Shown piece after piece: positions 36,022 to 46,832 of a stretch of 64,000 nucleotides of DNA. Each line of letters starts with the position of its first letter. The stretch's first letter is position 1. The stretch spans positions 92,520,862 to 92,584,861 of the forward strand of contig NC_065535.1 in assembly GCF_932294415.1 (NCBI RefSeq). Direction: 5' to 3'. Origin of the DNA: Quercus robur. Lineage: Eukaryota > Streptophyta > Magnoliopsida > Fagales > Fagaceae. The position numbers were made by a program, and so were the translations under genes. The notes under the pieces were generated by a model. It did no database searches. It was not told the DNA's origin and saw only the letters and a program-made list of their open reading frames with translations.

Positions 36022-37179
36022 CTAGTTTGTAACCCCATGCATATGCATGAATATATTCAAAAGATACACATTAAGTTGCACAGTAGAATAATCTTACATA
36101 TATGATTTAAATATTATTGATAGTCATTCTTATATTTTTTTTTTTAACTTTTTAAAAAGTTTGGTAAGAATGTTATTAGGTAGAAAATGTAAATTGTAAA
36201 TTTTTAAATATTTTCATGTTCATTAATTCTAGACTCTTTAGTTTTTGTAAACAATAACTCACTTGAATGGATATTTATGATATGGTCCCACATTTGATTC
36301 CAAAATTAAGAAATAAAAATCTCTCTAAAAATAAATAATTTAGGACACATGGCGCAAAATTGGACTTTAATTGTAGAATCTAATTGAATTTTTTTCTAAA
36401 CTTTACCTATTAATATATATATATATATATATATTTGTGCCAAATGAATTGTTTTGAGTTATAAAAAAAAGGCTCATAAATATAAATCATTCAAACTCTC
36501 TTTCTCTAATTTTATATATAGTGTTAGATATATAATTATGTTTTTTATCATTTATCTATATTGGACTTGTCGTTTTCTACTCTAAATTAACTCATTTGGC
36601 ACAAAAATTAAGAAATTTTGATTAGATGGAACACATGCCGTAAAATTAAACTCTAATTGAAATCCAATTTTTACACTAAACTAACTAACTAACTTGTTTC
36701 AAAATTTTAAAAATTTTGATTAGATGGGACTCGTGGCGCAAAATTAGACTCTAATTGAATTTCAATTTAAAATCTAATTGGATTTTCTCTCATCTTTACT
36801 TATTAATATATATATATATATATATAGATGACTTATAAACTTGAATTGTTTTTACTTCTACAAAGAAAAAGGCTCATAAATATAAAATCATTCAAAAATT
36901 ATGTTTTTTATGGTTTACTTATATTGAACTCCTCATTTTTTACACTAAATTAACTCATTTGGTACAAAAATTAAAAAACTTAAATTAGATGGGACACATG
37001 TCGCAAAATTGAACTCTAATTGAAATCAAATTTTTACATTGAATTAACTCACTTTGCACAAAAATTTAAAAACTTAGATTAGATGGGACACATGGTGCAA
37101 AATTAGACTCTAATTGAATTTCAATTTGAAATCTAATTGGATTTTCTTTCAGTTTTACCTATTATTATATATATATAGA
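36022..37179 (-). mobile_element. Non-autonomous Helitron
   Basis: On the minus strand the insert begins TCTATATATATA (37179) and ends in CTAG (36022). It sits precisely between A and T, with no target duplication, as judged against the empty copy (GAAAATGAGCC at about 34847). A palindromic hairpin CATGCATATGCATG lies 11 bases before the CTAG end. All four are Helitron hallmarks. It has no Rep/helicase. The interior holds repeated CACATGGCGCAAAATTGGAC-like segments, suggesting internal duplication. Confidence 0.85.
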
Positions 37180-37288
37180 TGAGTCATTTTCTAAAAAGTA
37201 TTTTTTATAAAACAATCTTATTTTCCTATGTTTGATAGCAATCTTAAATGAGTTAAAAAACAATCTCTTAACTTTCCTTATTTAGCTT

Positions 37289-38094
37289 TGTGGGGGCAAT
37301 TTAGTTAGGAGGTACTGTTAAGGCTGTACTAATTGGGCCTATGGCCCAATCCGAGGACATTGGACCATCCGAGGATGTTCGGATGAAATTATAAGGGGAA
37401 CGAAGTAAAGAGAAGAGTAGAGATAATAAGAGATAAGTCCAACGAATGTCCGAGGATAAAAGCCATCTTGGTAACAAATGTTCGAGGTCAGTAAGACTGC
37501 CATATCATCATGGACCTTCTTCGAAGTTACATCACAACTAAGGGTTGGACATTGGACCAAAGGTAAGAAAAGAAAGGTAAACAAATATCTTCAAAAGCTG
37601 CTACCTCCGCATTAAATGCCTCTCAACCAACTCTCTGGCCGCATTAATGTGGAAGTGACGCCTGAACAGTGATCAAGTAACCTTACAGCTACTGGTTGAT
37701 GGTTCTGGGAGATGCTGGATGGGATAGGAAGGAGTCCCCCGAATCTAACTTACATGTGTGCGGTAAGGATGACACCAAGATTATAGTATATAACATGGAA
37801 AGATGTACTAAAAAAAGGGGATCGGGGAAAAAATCAAGGAATTTTAGAACAAAACTGCGAACTCTTGTATAATTTTATTGATCAACAAGACAATATAGTA
37901 TAAACTCCTCAAGTTACTCCGAGGACAGATTTTCTCATCCTACTGGTGTCTAGCAGCTTTAAATTACCAATTTTGCTCGTTTTTCTTCTGAAATAGATCT
38001 AGTTCTTTTATTCACGCTCTACAAATTTATTGTTTGGGCCGCTTGGGCTAGAACCCAATCCTATTTTGGGTCCAATCCCATTTCAGTCCTTACA
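37289..38094 (+). mobile_element. Solo LTR, related gypsy family, 5-bp target duplication
   Basis: Begins TGTGGGGGCAATTTAG and ends CAGTCCTTACA. It is flanked by AGCTT at 37284-37288 and 38095-38099, and the undisturbed site is visible in unit 1 of the local duplication. At 806 bp with no internal region, it resembles but does not match the LTRs at 40.8 and 49.9 kb (shared words include CCGCATTAATG and TTGGGCC). Confidence 0.9.
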
Positions 38095-38124
38095 AGCTTA
38101 ATGTGATATGGAGTTGTTTTCCAA

Positions 38125-38160
<36 letters not shown>

Positions 38161-38469
38161 TTTAAATCATATAAGCTAAATTGTTATGTATACCATGTGG
38201 CTTTGGCTTATTATAGTTTTAATTCATACTTTAATTACTAGTATATTGAATCCTTAAGTGTTGAACCAAATGAGAGGTTAAGTAAAAAGATTCAAAATAA
38301 TTAGGTTTTTATTTAATAAAAAAATATGTAATACACACACATACCCAACATGTGACCTTCATTTTATTTCCAAATGGAAAATGCTGAGGATGGAAATATA
38401 ATAGTAATTTGAAATGTCAATTAAATCATGAGGTTAGTTAGGTAAAATGCTAGTTAGCCCACAAGGAAA

Positions 38470-38645
38470 GTAAGTGTGTGTTTGGTAAAAATAATTTTTA
38501 CCAACTTATTTTACCATTCAGCTTACTTTTGCTATTATTTATGAGTTTTACTGTATTATTTCATTTAACTTTTAACTTTATCTATAGTACTTTCAGTAAA
38601 AAGTTTTTAGTTTCAGCAAAATAAGTAGATCCCAAACAAACTCTA
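38470..38645. mobile_element. MITE with GTGTGTTTGG ends
   Basis: The left end is GTGTGTGTTTGGTAAAAATA. The right end is AGATCCCAAACAAACTC, in inverted relation. It contains the TTTTAGTTTCAGCAAAATAAG segment typical of these small elements. A partial second copy of its right half arises from the tandem duplication that follows. Confidence 0.55.
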
Positions 38646-39606
38646 AATAAGCGTTTTTTTTTTCTTTCTTTTTTTTTTTTTTTAAAAAAGGAAAGTAATA
38701 AGCTAATTTAGAATGAAATGTGGCATTTTTGTTTTAATCCTGATAAGGTAAGGATAATTTTTTTTTTTTTTTAAAAGAAGATAAAAATTATACTCTAGTT
38801 TAATTTAAATATATTTAAGTGTAAAGCTCCTTTCTGGAGACTTGAACTTCGACCATTACCCCCCACACTCCAGAAACACTTATATTTGTAAAATTACCAT
38901 TACATCAAGGGTGTGCGATAGTGGCAGAGATAGTTCTTACATATTAATTAAAGAAATTGTTTGCTAACTTAAGCATAAGAGAGTCACCAGTGTGCATAAC
39001 CCCAAGTGCCATCTAGTTTTTTATTTATTTCCTGTAGGTGTTTGTGAACGAGGTGGTATCAATCCTCTTTTTTTTTTTTTTTTTTCTTGGCTGAATAGGT
39101 GGTATCAGCAAAAAGTTTTTAGTTTTAGCAAAATAAGTAAATCCCAAACAAACTCTAAATGAGCGTTTTTTTTTTCTTTTTTTTTTTTAAAGGAAAGTAA
39201 TAAGCTAATTTAGAATGAAATGTGGCATTTTTGTTTTAATCCTGATAAGGTAAGGATAATTTTTTTTTTTTTTTAAAGAAGATAGAAATTCTACTCTAGT
39301 TTAATTGAAGTATATTTAAGTGTAAAGCTCCTTTCTGGAGACTTGAACTTCAACCATTACCCCCCACACTCCACAAACACTTATATTTGTAAAATTACCA
39401 TTACATCAAGGGTGTGCGATAATGGCAGAGATAGTTCTTACATATTAATTAAAGAAATTGTTTGCTAACTTAAGCATAAGAGAGTCACCAGTGTGCATAA
39501 CCCCAAGTGCCATCTAGTTTTTTATTTATTTCCTGTAGGTGTTTGTGAACGAGGTGGTATCAATCCTCTTTTTCTTTTTTTTTTCTTGGCTGAATAGGTG
39601 GTATCA
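38593..39606 (+). repeat. Direct tandem duplication, ~505-bp unit
   Basis: Unit 1 is about 38593-39104 and unit 2 about 39105-39606. Both run from TCAGYAAAAAGTTTTTAG to GGCTGAATAGGTGGTATCA, with the intact shared block ATCAAGGGTGTGCGATARTGGCAGAG. They are nearly identical. Confidence 0.88.
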
Positions 39607-39753
39607 ATCCTCATTTCTTAGATAACTTGGACAACATGTTCTACTATTTCTGCTACATCTCCTTTTAATTTGATTAAAATATAAATATATAATTTTCCTA
39701 ATTTAATACGTAGAGAAATTTTAACAATAGTTTTCATAATAAATGCTATAGCG

Positions 39754-39780
<27 letters not shown>

Positions 39781-39795
<15 letters not shown>

Positions 39796-39925
39796 AGCTT
39801 CCAAACTCAATAGTTTGAAAACCCCCACGAGCGAGTATTTGTGCCCTTTAAAAACACAAGCTAACCCATGGTTTCATTCTCATTTCCATACCCCTCTCTT
39901 TTCCTTCTGTTACAACAATGTCCTA
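39781..39925 (+). pseudogene. Degenerate copy of the separase 5' leader/promoter
   Basis: Matches the separase upstream sequence through CTCTAGCTTCCA, AGTTTGAAAACCCC, CCCTTTAAAAACACAA and TTTCATTCTCATTTCC, and ends CAACAATGTCCT. The similarity stops just after the ATG-like triplet. The real promoter's ATTCGCGCC reads TATTTGTGCC here. Another such copy lies at 57461-57612. Confidence 0.75.
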
Positions 39926-40056
39926 ATCTTTTTTCCTGCTCATTTTCTTGGTAGATAATTTTAAAAGGACAAAACTTAGGTACAATACCTAAGTACTATA
40001 CTTAAGTCTTACTCGTTTTAAAATATGATATTTAAAGAAAAACTAATAAAATTAAT

Positions 40057-40129
40057 GGAGATGCAAGGTAACGATCCTCGTTCCTTGTGTAAGCAGCATC
40101 ACATGCTCTACCATTTGAGCTACATCCCC
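40057..40129 (-). repeat. tRNA-Ala-like repeat head
   Basis: Read on the minus strand it starts GGGGATGTAGCTCAAATGGT and ends with GGATCGTTACC and CATCTCC. The first and last seven bases pair as in a tRNA-Ala acceptor stem, and A- and B-boxes are recognisable. The anticodon arm is degenerate, so it is not a working tRNA. Relatives, all minus-oriented, lie at 50769-50841, 55014-55085, 55255-55324, 55531-55600, 55791-55861, 57715-57788, 59102-59174, 61850-61920 and 62103-62165. More degraded ones lie near 39605 and 57285. Confidence 0.7.
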
Positions 40130-40779
40130 TTTTAATATAAAAATATAATCTTTGTCCATTTTAATTAGAACTTGTTTACTATTTAAATTTTGTAAAGGTT
40201 AATCTCTTTTCTATATTTCAAAAAGTTAATTATTGCCTTTTTTTTACTTTCAAAATTACCCTAATTTAATTAACTTATCCTTATTTTTAAAACACAAGGA
40301 ATAAGGTTAAAAGCATACATTGACAAAAATTAAAAACAAGAAACCTACCAGGTAAAAATTCCCCACTAGATAGTAGATAGATACAAGCTCCTATTGCAAG
40401 AAGGAAAAAAAAAAAAAAACACTCTTAGACTTAATTTGAAATTTGACTGGACTAATATTTCCTTTTAGCAAAATTTCCGTGAATAAAACACCCTCACTTT
40501 ATTTTTTTGTTTTTGTTTAAAATTTTTTTTCTTTATGGCAAAATTTTTGGGCACAAAACACCATCACGTTAGTTTTGTTTTTTTTTTTCAAAAATTTTTA
40601 GCAAAATTTTCGGGAGTCATTCTCAGTAAAACAATCGCTTATTCTTATCAAAATCAACTTTGGAACATTCTATCAAACTTATACTTATCTACTAAAGCAA
40701 CAATTATAGCAAAATATAAATAAAAAGAATTACACTAACTTATCTTTCTACTCATTTTCTTTAGTATTATTCTTTTTTC

Positions 40780-41560
40780 TGTTAAGGGCCCAAATCATAT
40801 ATTGGGCCTTGGGCTTGGCCGAGAGCATGAGTGATCCAAGGACGAATGAATAGTAGAGGATGGTTCAGGTTTAGAATCTCATGAGTAAAGAACGAGTGGG
40901 AAGGTGATCCGAGGAGGAATTTCTCCTTGGATATGATAAGTGCAGCTCAAATGTATATTCCAATAATCAGGATGACCTTCCAAGAAGCTCCAATGATAGG
41001 GACGTGCATCATGAACATATGAGAAGGATGGGAACTCAAAAATATCTAAGAGAAAGCTACTACCACTGCATTAAATGCTCTACAACTAATCCTCTGGCCG
41101 CATTAATGACGAAGTGATCTCTGAACAATATTTTTTTAGTCTTACAACCACCCCCAAAGACTTCTGGAGGAGGCTAATGGGACAAGGATCAACATGAGTA
41201 ATCAGCTATACACGTGTAGGGCAAAGATGAAATAATAGACGTAGTATAAATTAAGGTGGAAACCCCAAAGGTGAGAGATTGGGAAATTGAGAGAAAAAAC
41301 ACTGTAGCAATCAAAATTACATTTGTAACCTATTCAATTGATTTATATTAGAACTTACCTCCTCAGACCATGTCAAGAGTGAATTTATTCAGATCAATCC
41401 TTCTTGTTTGTGCTTGATCATCTTTTAAACCCATGCTAGCCGTTGTCCAACTCATCTGGGCTTAGTTTTTTGACCCACACTCTACAAATTTATTGTACTG
41501 TGCTCACTGGGCTAACATCCCTTTACAACTTGGGCTTGGGCTCAAAACTGTGTCCCTACA
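40780..41560 (+). repeat. 5' LTR of the gypsy element
   Basis: Starts TGTTAAGGGCCCAAATCATA and ends GTGTCCCTACA, 781 bp. It is nearly identical in layout to the 3' LTR, with scattered C-to-T style differences. Confidence 0.92.
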
Positions 41561-41598
41561 ATTGACGTCGTCTGTGGGAAGAACTTGTGTGTAAATGA

Positions 41599-43800
41599 GT
41601 GCAACGGTCAACTATGGTAGGATCTGGTTCGCACCAAGTAGAGTCCACAGGTTTTCAACGACAAGATGATTTTCTTAATCTTGAGCGTGAGAGAGATCGA
41701 GAAGGGAGCATGCATACTATGCATACAAGCAGAAGCCACTCTCAAGTTGGAAGTCACGTCTCTCAAAGGCAAAACAACAATAAAGCCATGCAGCTGGAGA
41801 TTGACAATTTAAAGAAGAAGTTACGCCATGCACAACGAAAGCGAACTCCTTCCAGCTCTAATATTTCATCTAATGATGAAAAGGACGATAGTTATAGGTG
41901 AAAGTCAAGGACTCCACCAAGCGAGTCTTTCTCCTACGATGAAAAACACCATTATAAATGCAGGTTCAAGAGCCTACCTCGTAAAGACTTGGGAAATGAT
42001 GCTATAAGCAAGGCGTTGAATCAAATCTCTAAATCATCTTTCACGCACAAGATAGAGGGGGCGAAACTTCCTCGGCGATTCCATCAACCCACGTTCACCA
42101 TTTACAATGGTCAAACGGACCCTGTAGAACATGTGAGCCACTTCAATCAGAGGATGGTTGTCCATTCCAAGGACGAGGCTTTGATGTGTAAGGTGTTTCC
42201 CTCCAATTTAGGACCTGTGGCGATGAAATGGTTCGATGGCTTGAGGGCAAATTCCATAGATTCCTTTAAGGAGCTCACCCGGGCATTTGGCTCTCACTTT
42301 ATCACGTGTAGCAAGGTTCCTTGGCCCTTGGACTCACTATTGTTCTTATCCATACAAGAGGGGGAGACCCTGAAAATGTACTCGGATAAATACTAGGAGA
42401 TGTTCAATGAGATAGATGGTGACTTTGATAACGTGGTCATCAATACTTTTAAGACTGGCCTCCTAGCCGAGAACGGTTTAAGGAAATCTCTGACTGGTAA
42501 ACCTATTACCAGTATGCGCCAACTCATGGACTGGATTGATAAGTACAAAAGGGTTGAGAAAGACCAACAGCAGGGGAAAAGAAAGGTTAAGGTTATCCCT
42601 CAAGAGATAAGGAATTTCAGGTCGGATTGATACAATAACAACCGACCTCGGAGGGACTTTGCTGGGCAGTCAGGGTCTGCCAACACTCAGGCGGTTAATG
42701 CTGTGTTTCGAGAACCAATGCACCAGGTTTTGGAGAAGATTAAGAATGAGCTGTTCTTCAAATGGCCAAATAAGATGGCAGGAAACCCCATGAGGTGCAA
42801 TTAAAGCCTTTATTTCCATTACCACCAAGACCAAGGACACACCACTAAGGACTATAGGAATTTGTGAGATCATTTAGACCAGCTGGTCCAAAAGGGAAAA
42901 CTCAAGCAGCTCTTGCACCATTCCAGTGGCCAGGGGGGCCAGACAAATTCAGAACCCCGAAGAGATGATTCTTCAAGACCTCTCTTGGGAATGATAAATG
43001 TCATCTTTGCTGCTCCAGGGAGGACTGGCTACTGTCCCTCTAGAGTGATGTCTGTGACTCAGCTACCCGCCAAGGACACTAGTTCAGAGCCAAAGAAGGC
43101 TAGAGTGGATATCCAGCCGGTACTGGGTTTCTTAGACGAGGATAAGATCGGAACCATATAGCCCCATGATGATGCTTTGGTGGTCACACTCAGAATTGGG
43201 GGGTATGACGTGAAAAGGGTGATGGTGGACTAGGGCAGTGGTGCTGAGATTATGTACCCCAACCTATATAAGGGGGTGAATTTGAGACCCAAGGACTTAA
43301 CAACCTACGATTATCCTTTGGTGAATTTCGATGGGAAAATTGTTATTCCGAAGGGTCAAATCAGACTGCCTATACAAACTGGTTCGGAAGTGGTAGAGGT
43401 GGATTTCATCATGGTGGATGCTTATTCCCCCTATACGGCCATTGTGGCTAGACTCTGACTTCATGCCCTAGGAGTCGTTTCTTCTACTCTGCACCAGAAG
43501 GTGAAATATCCATCAGAGGGCCAGGTTAAAGAGATCCTTGAGAGTCAGTCCACGGCAAGGCAGTGCTTGGTGGCTGCCGTCTTACATCAACCCGAGGTTG
43601 AGTCCTTGGCCTCTGTTAAAAGGGGCTTATAGTAATCAAAAACCCCGGTGTTGCCTATCAATGGACCAGCCGAGGAGGCGAAATGTGAAGATTTAGAAAA
43701 AGTTGTTATTGGCGATGATCCGGAGAAGTTCTTTCAGATCGGGGCTCAATTACCTCCTTAAGAAAAGGAAGAGCTGATAGAATTTCTTAAGGAAAATGTT
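41599..43800 (+). pseudogene. gag and aspartic protease region of the gypsy element (broken)
   Basis: One frame runs almost throughout but is cut by stops, at 41902, 42397 and 42628, then several more. Gag similarity is clearest at 41989-42630 (PTFTIYNGQTDPVEHVSHF, then MKWFDGLRANSIDSF). A degraded zinc-knuckle-like stretch, FHYHQDQGHTTKDY, lies near 42815-42860. The protease block at about 43200-43458 reads GGYDVKRVMVD, a stop codon, then GSGAEIMYP. The stop falls right at the catalytic D-x-G. Several stops look like single C-to-T changes. Capsid and protease cannot be made from this copy. Confidence 0.85.
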
Positions 43801-43811
43801 AATGTGTTCGC

Positions 43812-45050
43812 ATGGAACGCTTACGAAGCCCAGGGGTGGATCCGAGCTTCATTTGCCATCATTTAAATGTTAATCCGTTTGTCACCCCCAAAAAGCAACC
43901 ACCTCAACACTCATCTAAGATTCATTCTGATGTTGTTAGAGACGAAGTGATGAGGCTTAAGCAGGCAAGGGCTATTAAGGAGGTTTTCTACCCCGAGTGG
44001 CTGGCCAATACCGTGGTAGTGAAAAAGAAGAATGGAAAGTGGCGTGTGTGTATGGATTTCACAGATCTGAATAAAGCTTGCTTAAAAGATCCATTCCGTA
44101 TGTCTCAGATAGACCAATTGGTGGATGCAACTACAGGCCACCCTCGGATGAGCTTTCTAGACGCCTTCCAGGGATACCATTAAATACCATTGGCCTCAGA
44201 CAACCAAGAGAATACAACTTTTGTCACTTCCACTGGAAACTACCATTACAAAGTTATGCCTTTTGGGTTGAAAAATACAGGGTCTATCTATCAGAGGATG
44301 ATGACTAGGATGTTTAAGTCCCAGTTGGGTAAGAATATTGAAATCTACATAGATGACATAGTAGTAAAGAGCAAGGTAGTATCTGAGCATGTGAAAGACC
44401 TTGGAAACATTTTTGAAATTCTGAGAAAACACAAGTTGCGCCTTAATGCCTCCAAGTGCTCTTTTGGTGTGGGGTTAGGTAAGTTTCTGGGCTACATAGT
44501 CACCCATTGTGGAATTGAAGTCAATCCTAACCAAATTAAAGCAATTAACAATCTTCAGCCACCTCGGAATCCCAAGGAGGTCCAGAAGCTAACAGGGATA
44601 ACTGCCACCTTAAACCGGTTCATCTCTAGATCAGTGGATAAATGCAAACCCTTCTTCCTGTTGATGAACAAATGGAAAGGATTTGAGTGGACAAAGGAGT
44701 GTGCCTTGGCTTTTCAGCAACTCATAAAATACCTCTCTCGGCCACCTATCATGTCCAGTCCCAAAGTAGATAAGGTCCTGTTTGCTTACATTGCTGTGGC
44801 CCTACATGCGGTGAGCTTAATACTGGTGCGAGTTGATAGTGGTGTGCAAATGCCAATTTATTATGTAAGCAAGTCACTACATGAGGCCGAGATTCGTTAT
44901 CTGCCATTGGAAAAGGCCATTTTGGCAGTGGTACATACTACACGTAAGCTCCCCCACTATTTCCAATCACACATAGTGGTAGTCTTGACCCAACTACCAC
45001 TAAGATCTCTACTTAGGAGTGCTGATTTCACGAGGAGGATTGCCAAATAA
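43812..45050 (+). pseudogene. Reverse transcriptase region of the gypsy element (broken)
   Basis: The frame differs from gag, so a frameshift lies near 43810. Reverse transcriptase blocks are well preserved: EWLANTVVVKKKNGKWRVCM, MSFLDAFQGYH, YHYKVMPFGLKNTGS and the catalytic YIDDIVVKS. The connection domain follows (KFLGYIVTHCGIEVNP, EVQKLTGITATLNRFISRS). Stops at 44181 and 45048 interrupt it. The aspartates of the active site are present, but the polyprotein is not continuous. Confidence 0.9.
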
Positions 45051-45611
45051 GGTACGATCCTAGGGGCTTTTGATATCAGGTACATGCCTCGTACCTCTGT
45101 CAAGGGCCAGGTCCTCGCAAATTTGGTGGCCGAGTTTGTTGAGCCCTCGTTGGAGGAAGTAATAAAGACACAAAGTATGGATGAAAAATCAGTTGGCACA
45201 ATCTTTTTGCAAGAGCCCTTAGTCTAGAAGATATATGTTGATGGTGTAATGAATCAAAGGGGCTCTGAAGTGGGGTTAGTTCTGATTTCTCCTGAATGAA
45301 TCACCATTGAAAAGTCATTAAGATTGGGATTATCGGTCACAAATAATAAGGCTGAATATGAAACTTTGCTGGAAGGAATGTCCATGGTCCAAAGAATGGG
45401 TAGAAAAGCAGTAAAGATGTTCTTGGACTCAAGATTGGTCATTGGCCAAGTGAAAGGAGAGCTAGCAGCAAGAGATACAAGAATGCAAGGGTATTTAAGT
45501 CAAGTTAGGCATATGCAATCAGGATTTGAATCTTTCAACCTACTACACATCCCTAGAAGTGGAAACATACATGCTGATTCCCTAGCCATGCTTGCAACCT
45601 CCTTGGCATAG
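45051..45611 (+). pseudogene. RNase H region of the gypsy element (broken)
   Basis: Continues in the reverse-transcriptase frame after the stop at 45048. KIYVDGVMNQRGSEVGLVLI carries the first catalytic Asp. After a stop near 45297 come TNNKAEYETLLEGMSM and FLDSRLVIGQVKGE with the Glu and second Asp, and the block ends NIHADSLAMLATSLA. The order is that of a Ty3/gypsy RNase H. It is not translatable as one piece. Confidence 0.85.
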
Positions 45612-46318
45612 AGCTTACCTCTGGTCATCCTTGTCGAAGACTTGTGCAAACCCACAGAGGTAAAGGGAGAGATGGTCCATGTTCACCAAGTTAGAGTAGA
45701 GCCTAGCTGGATGGACCCCATAGTACTATTCTTGAAGGAAGACATTTGCCCAAAGATAAATTAGAAGCTGATAAGATAGGGAGAAAGGCACCTCGGTTCT
45801 GGTTATCCGAGGACTAGAAAGTATACAAGCACTCTTTTTCTAGACCATATTTACTTTGCATACACTTTGAGGCATTAGAACTACTCCTCGAAGAGTTACA
45901 TAAGGGAATTTGTGGAAGCCACACAGAAGGTAGATCTTTGTCCCATAGAGCCATCACACAAGGTTATTGGTGGCCAAACATGCCAAAAGAGGCATATGAG
46001 TATGTGAAGAAGTGTGATTAATGTCAAAGATTTGCACCAAACATACACCAACCAAGAGGAGTCCTTAACCCCCTATCGAGCCCTTAGCCATTTGCTTAAT
46101 GGGGCCTACATATTGTTGGCCTTTTCCCCAAGATAACAGGGAACAAAAGATATTTACTGGTTGGCACGGACTACTTCACTAAGTGGGTTGAAGCTGAACC
46201 ATTGGTGAATATCAGAGACGTAGACGCCAAGAAATTTGTCTGGAAAAACATTGTCACACGGTTTGGGGTCCCTCGTACCCTCATCTAGGACAATGGCCTT
46301 CAGTTTGATAGATTTGGC
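45612..46318 (+). pseudogene. Integrase region, truncated
   Basis: The zinc-binding part (HKGICGSHTEGRSLSHRAI, then KKCD, stop, CQRF) has a stop between its two cysteines. The core follows: YLLVGTDYFTKWVEAEP with the first catalytic Asp, and TRFGVPRTLI, stop, DNGLQFD with the second. The sequence then leaves the integrase altogether, so the catalytic Glu and the C-terminal domain are missing. The 3' deletion joins non-coding DNA at about 46319. Confidence 0.85.
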
Positions 46319-46832
46319 CTTTCAGACCATATACTTTAGGAAAATTAACACTTTGTGACATCTATACATTTTTCCCAATTGTCAAAGCATATCCCAAATT
46401 ACACTTAACTCCTCAAATCACTAGCCTTAGGTAATTTAATGTTTTTGAATATTTATCCAAGTGTTGGATAGAATGAGGATTGCCTGCCCATTTATTCCTT
46501 ACCAGATATAATATTTATTTCTATGAGATCCAGCCTTTCCTACAGAAGGTTCAATTCTCAATACAAGTATAAGACAATCCTCTTTATTGCTGGCATGTGT
46601 TTAATTTACTTAGATTGTCAACAATGTGTTAACTTTTATTGAAGAAAGAGCTGCAAATATTCAATGGTGTATGTAGCATTGTTAAGCTTAAAAGCATATA
46701 AGATAAAGACACAGGGTGTAAAAAGAAAAGTCTTTTCATTGATTAAAAGAAAGATACATTACAAATGATGGCATAGGCCACAACAAAAGAAAATGACAGA
46801 AAGATTAAAAAAAAAAAAAAAAAATCCTACAA
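46319..46832. other. Non-coding stretch inside the gypsy element
   Basis: About 500 bases of AT-rich sequence between the broken integrase and the antisense ORF block, including an A21 run near 46807-46823. Nothing recognisable is encoded. Confidence 0.5.

Larger units (their letters stand above)
34590..38125 (+). repeat. Tandem duplication of ~395 bp, second unit invaded three times
   Basis: Unit 1 (about 34590-34985) is uninterrupted. Unit 2 starts near 34987. It is the same sequence split by a solo LTR (35201-35966), a Helitron (36022-37179) and another solo LTR (37289-38094). Unit 1 shows the pre-insertion sequence at each site: AATACTTATTCAAAG, GAAAATGAGCC and TTTAGCTTGATGTG. Confidence 0.88.
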
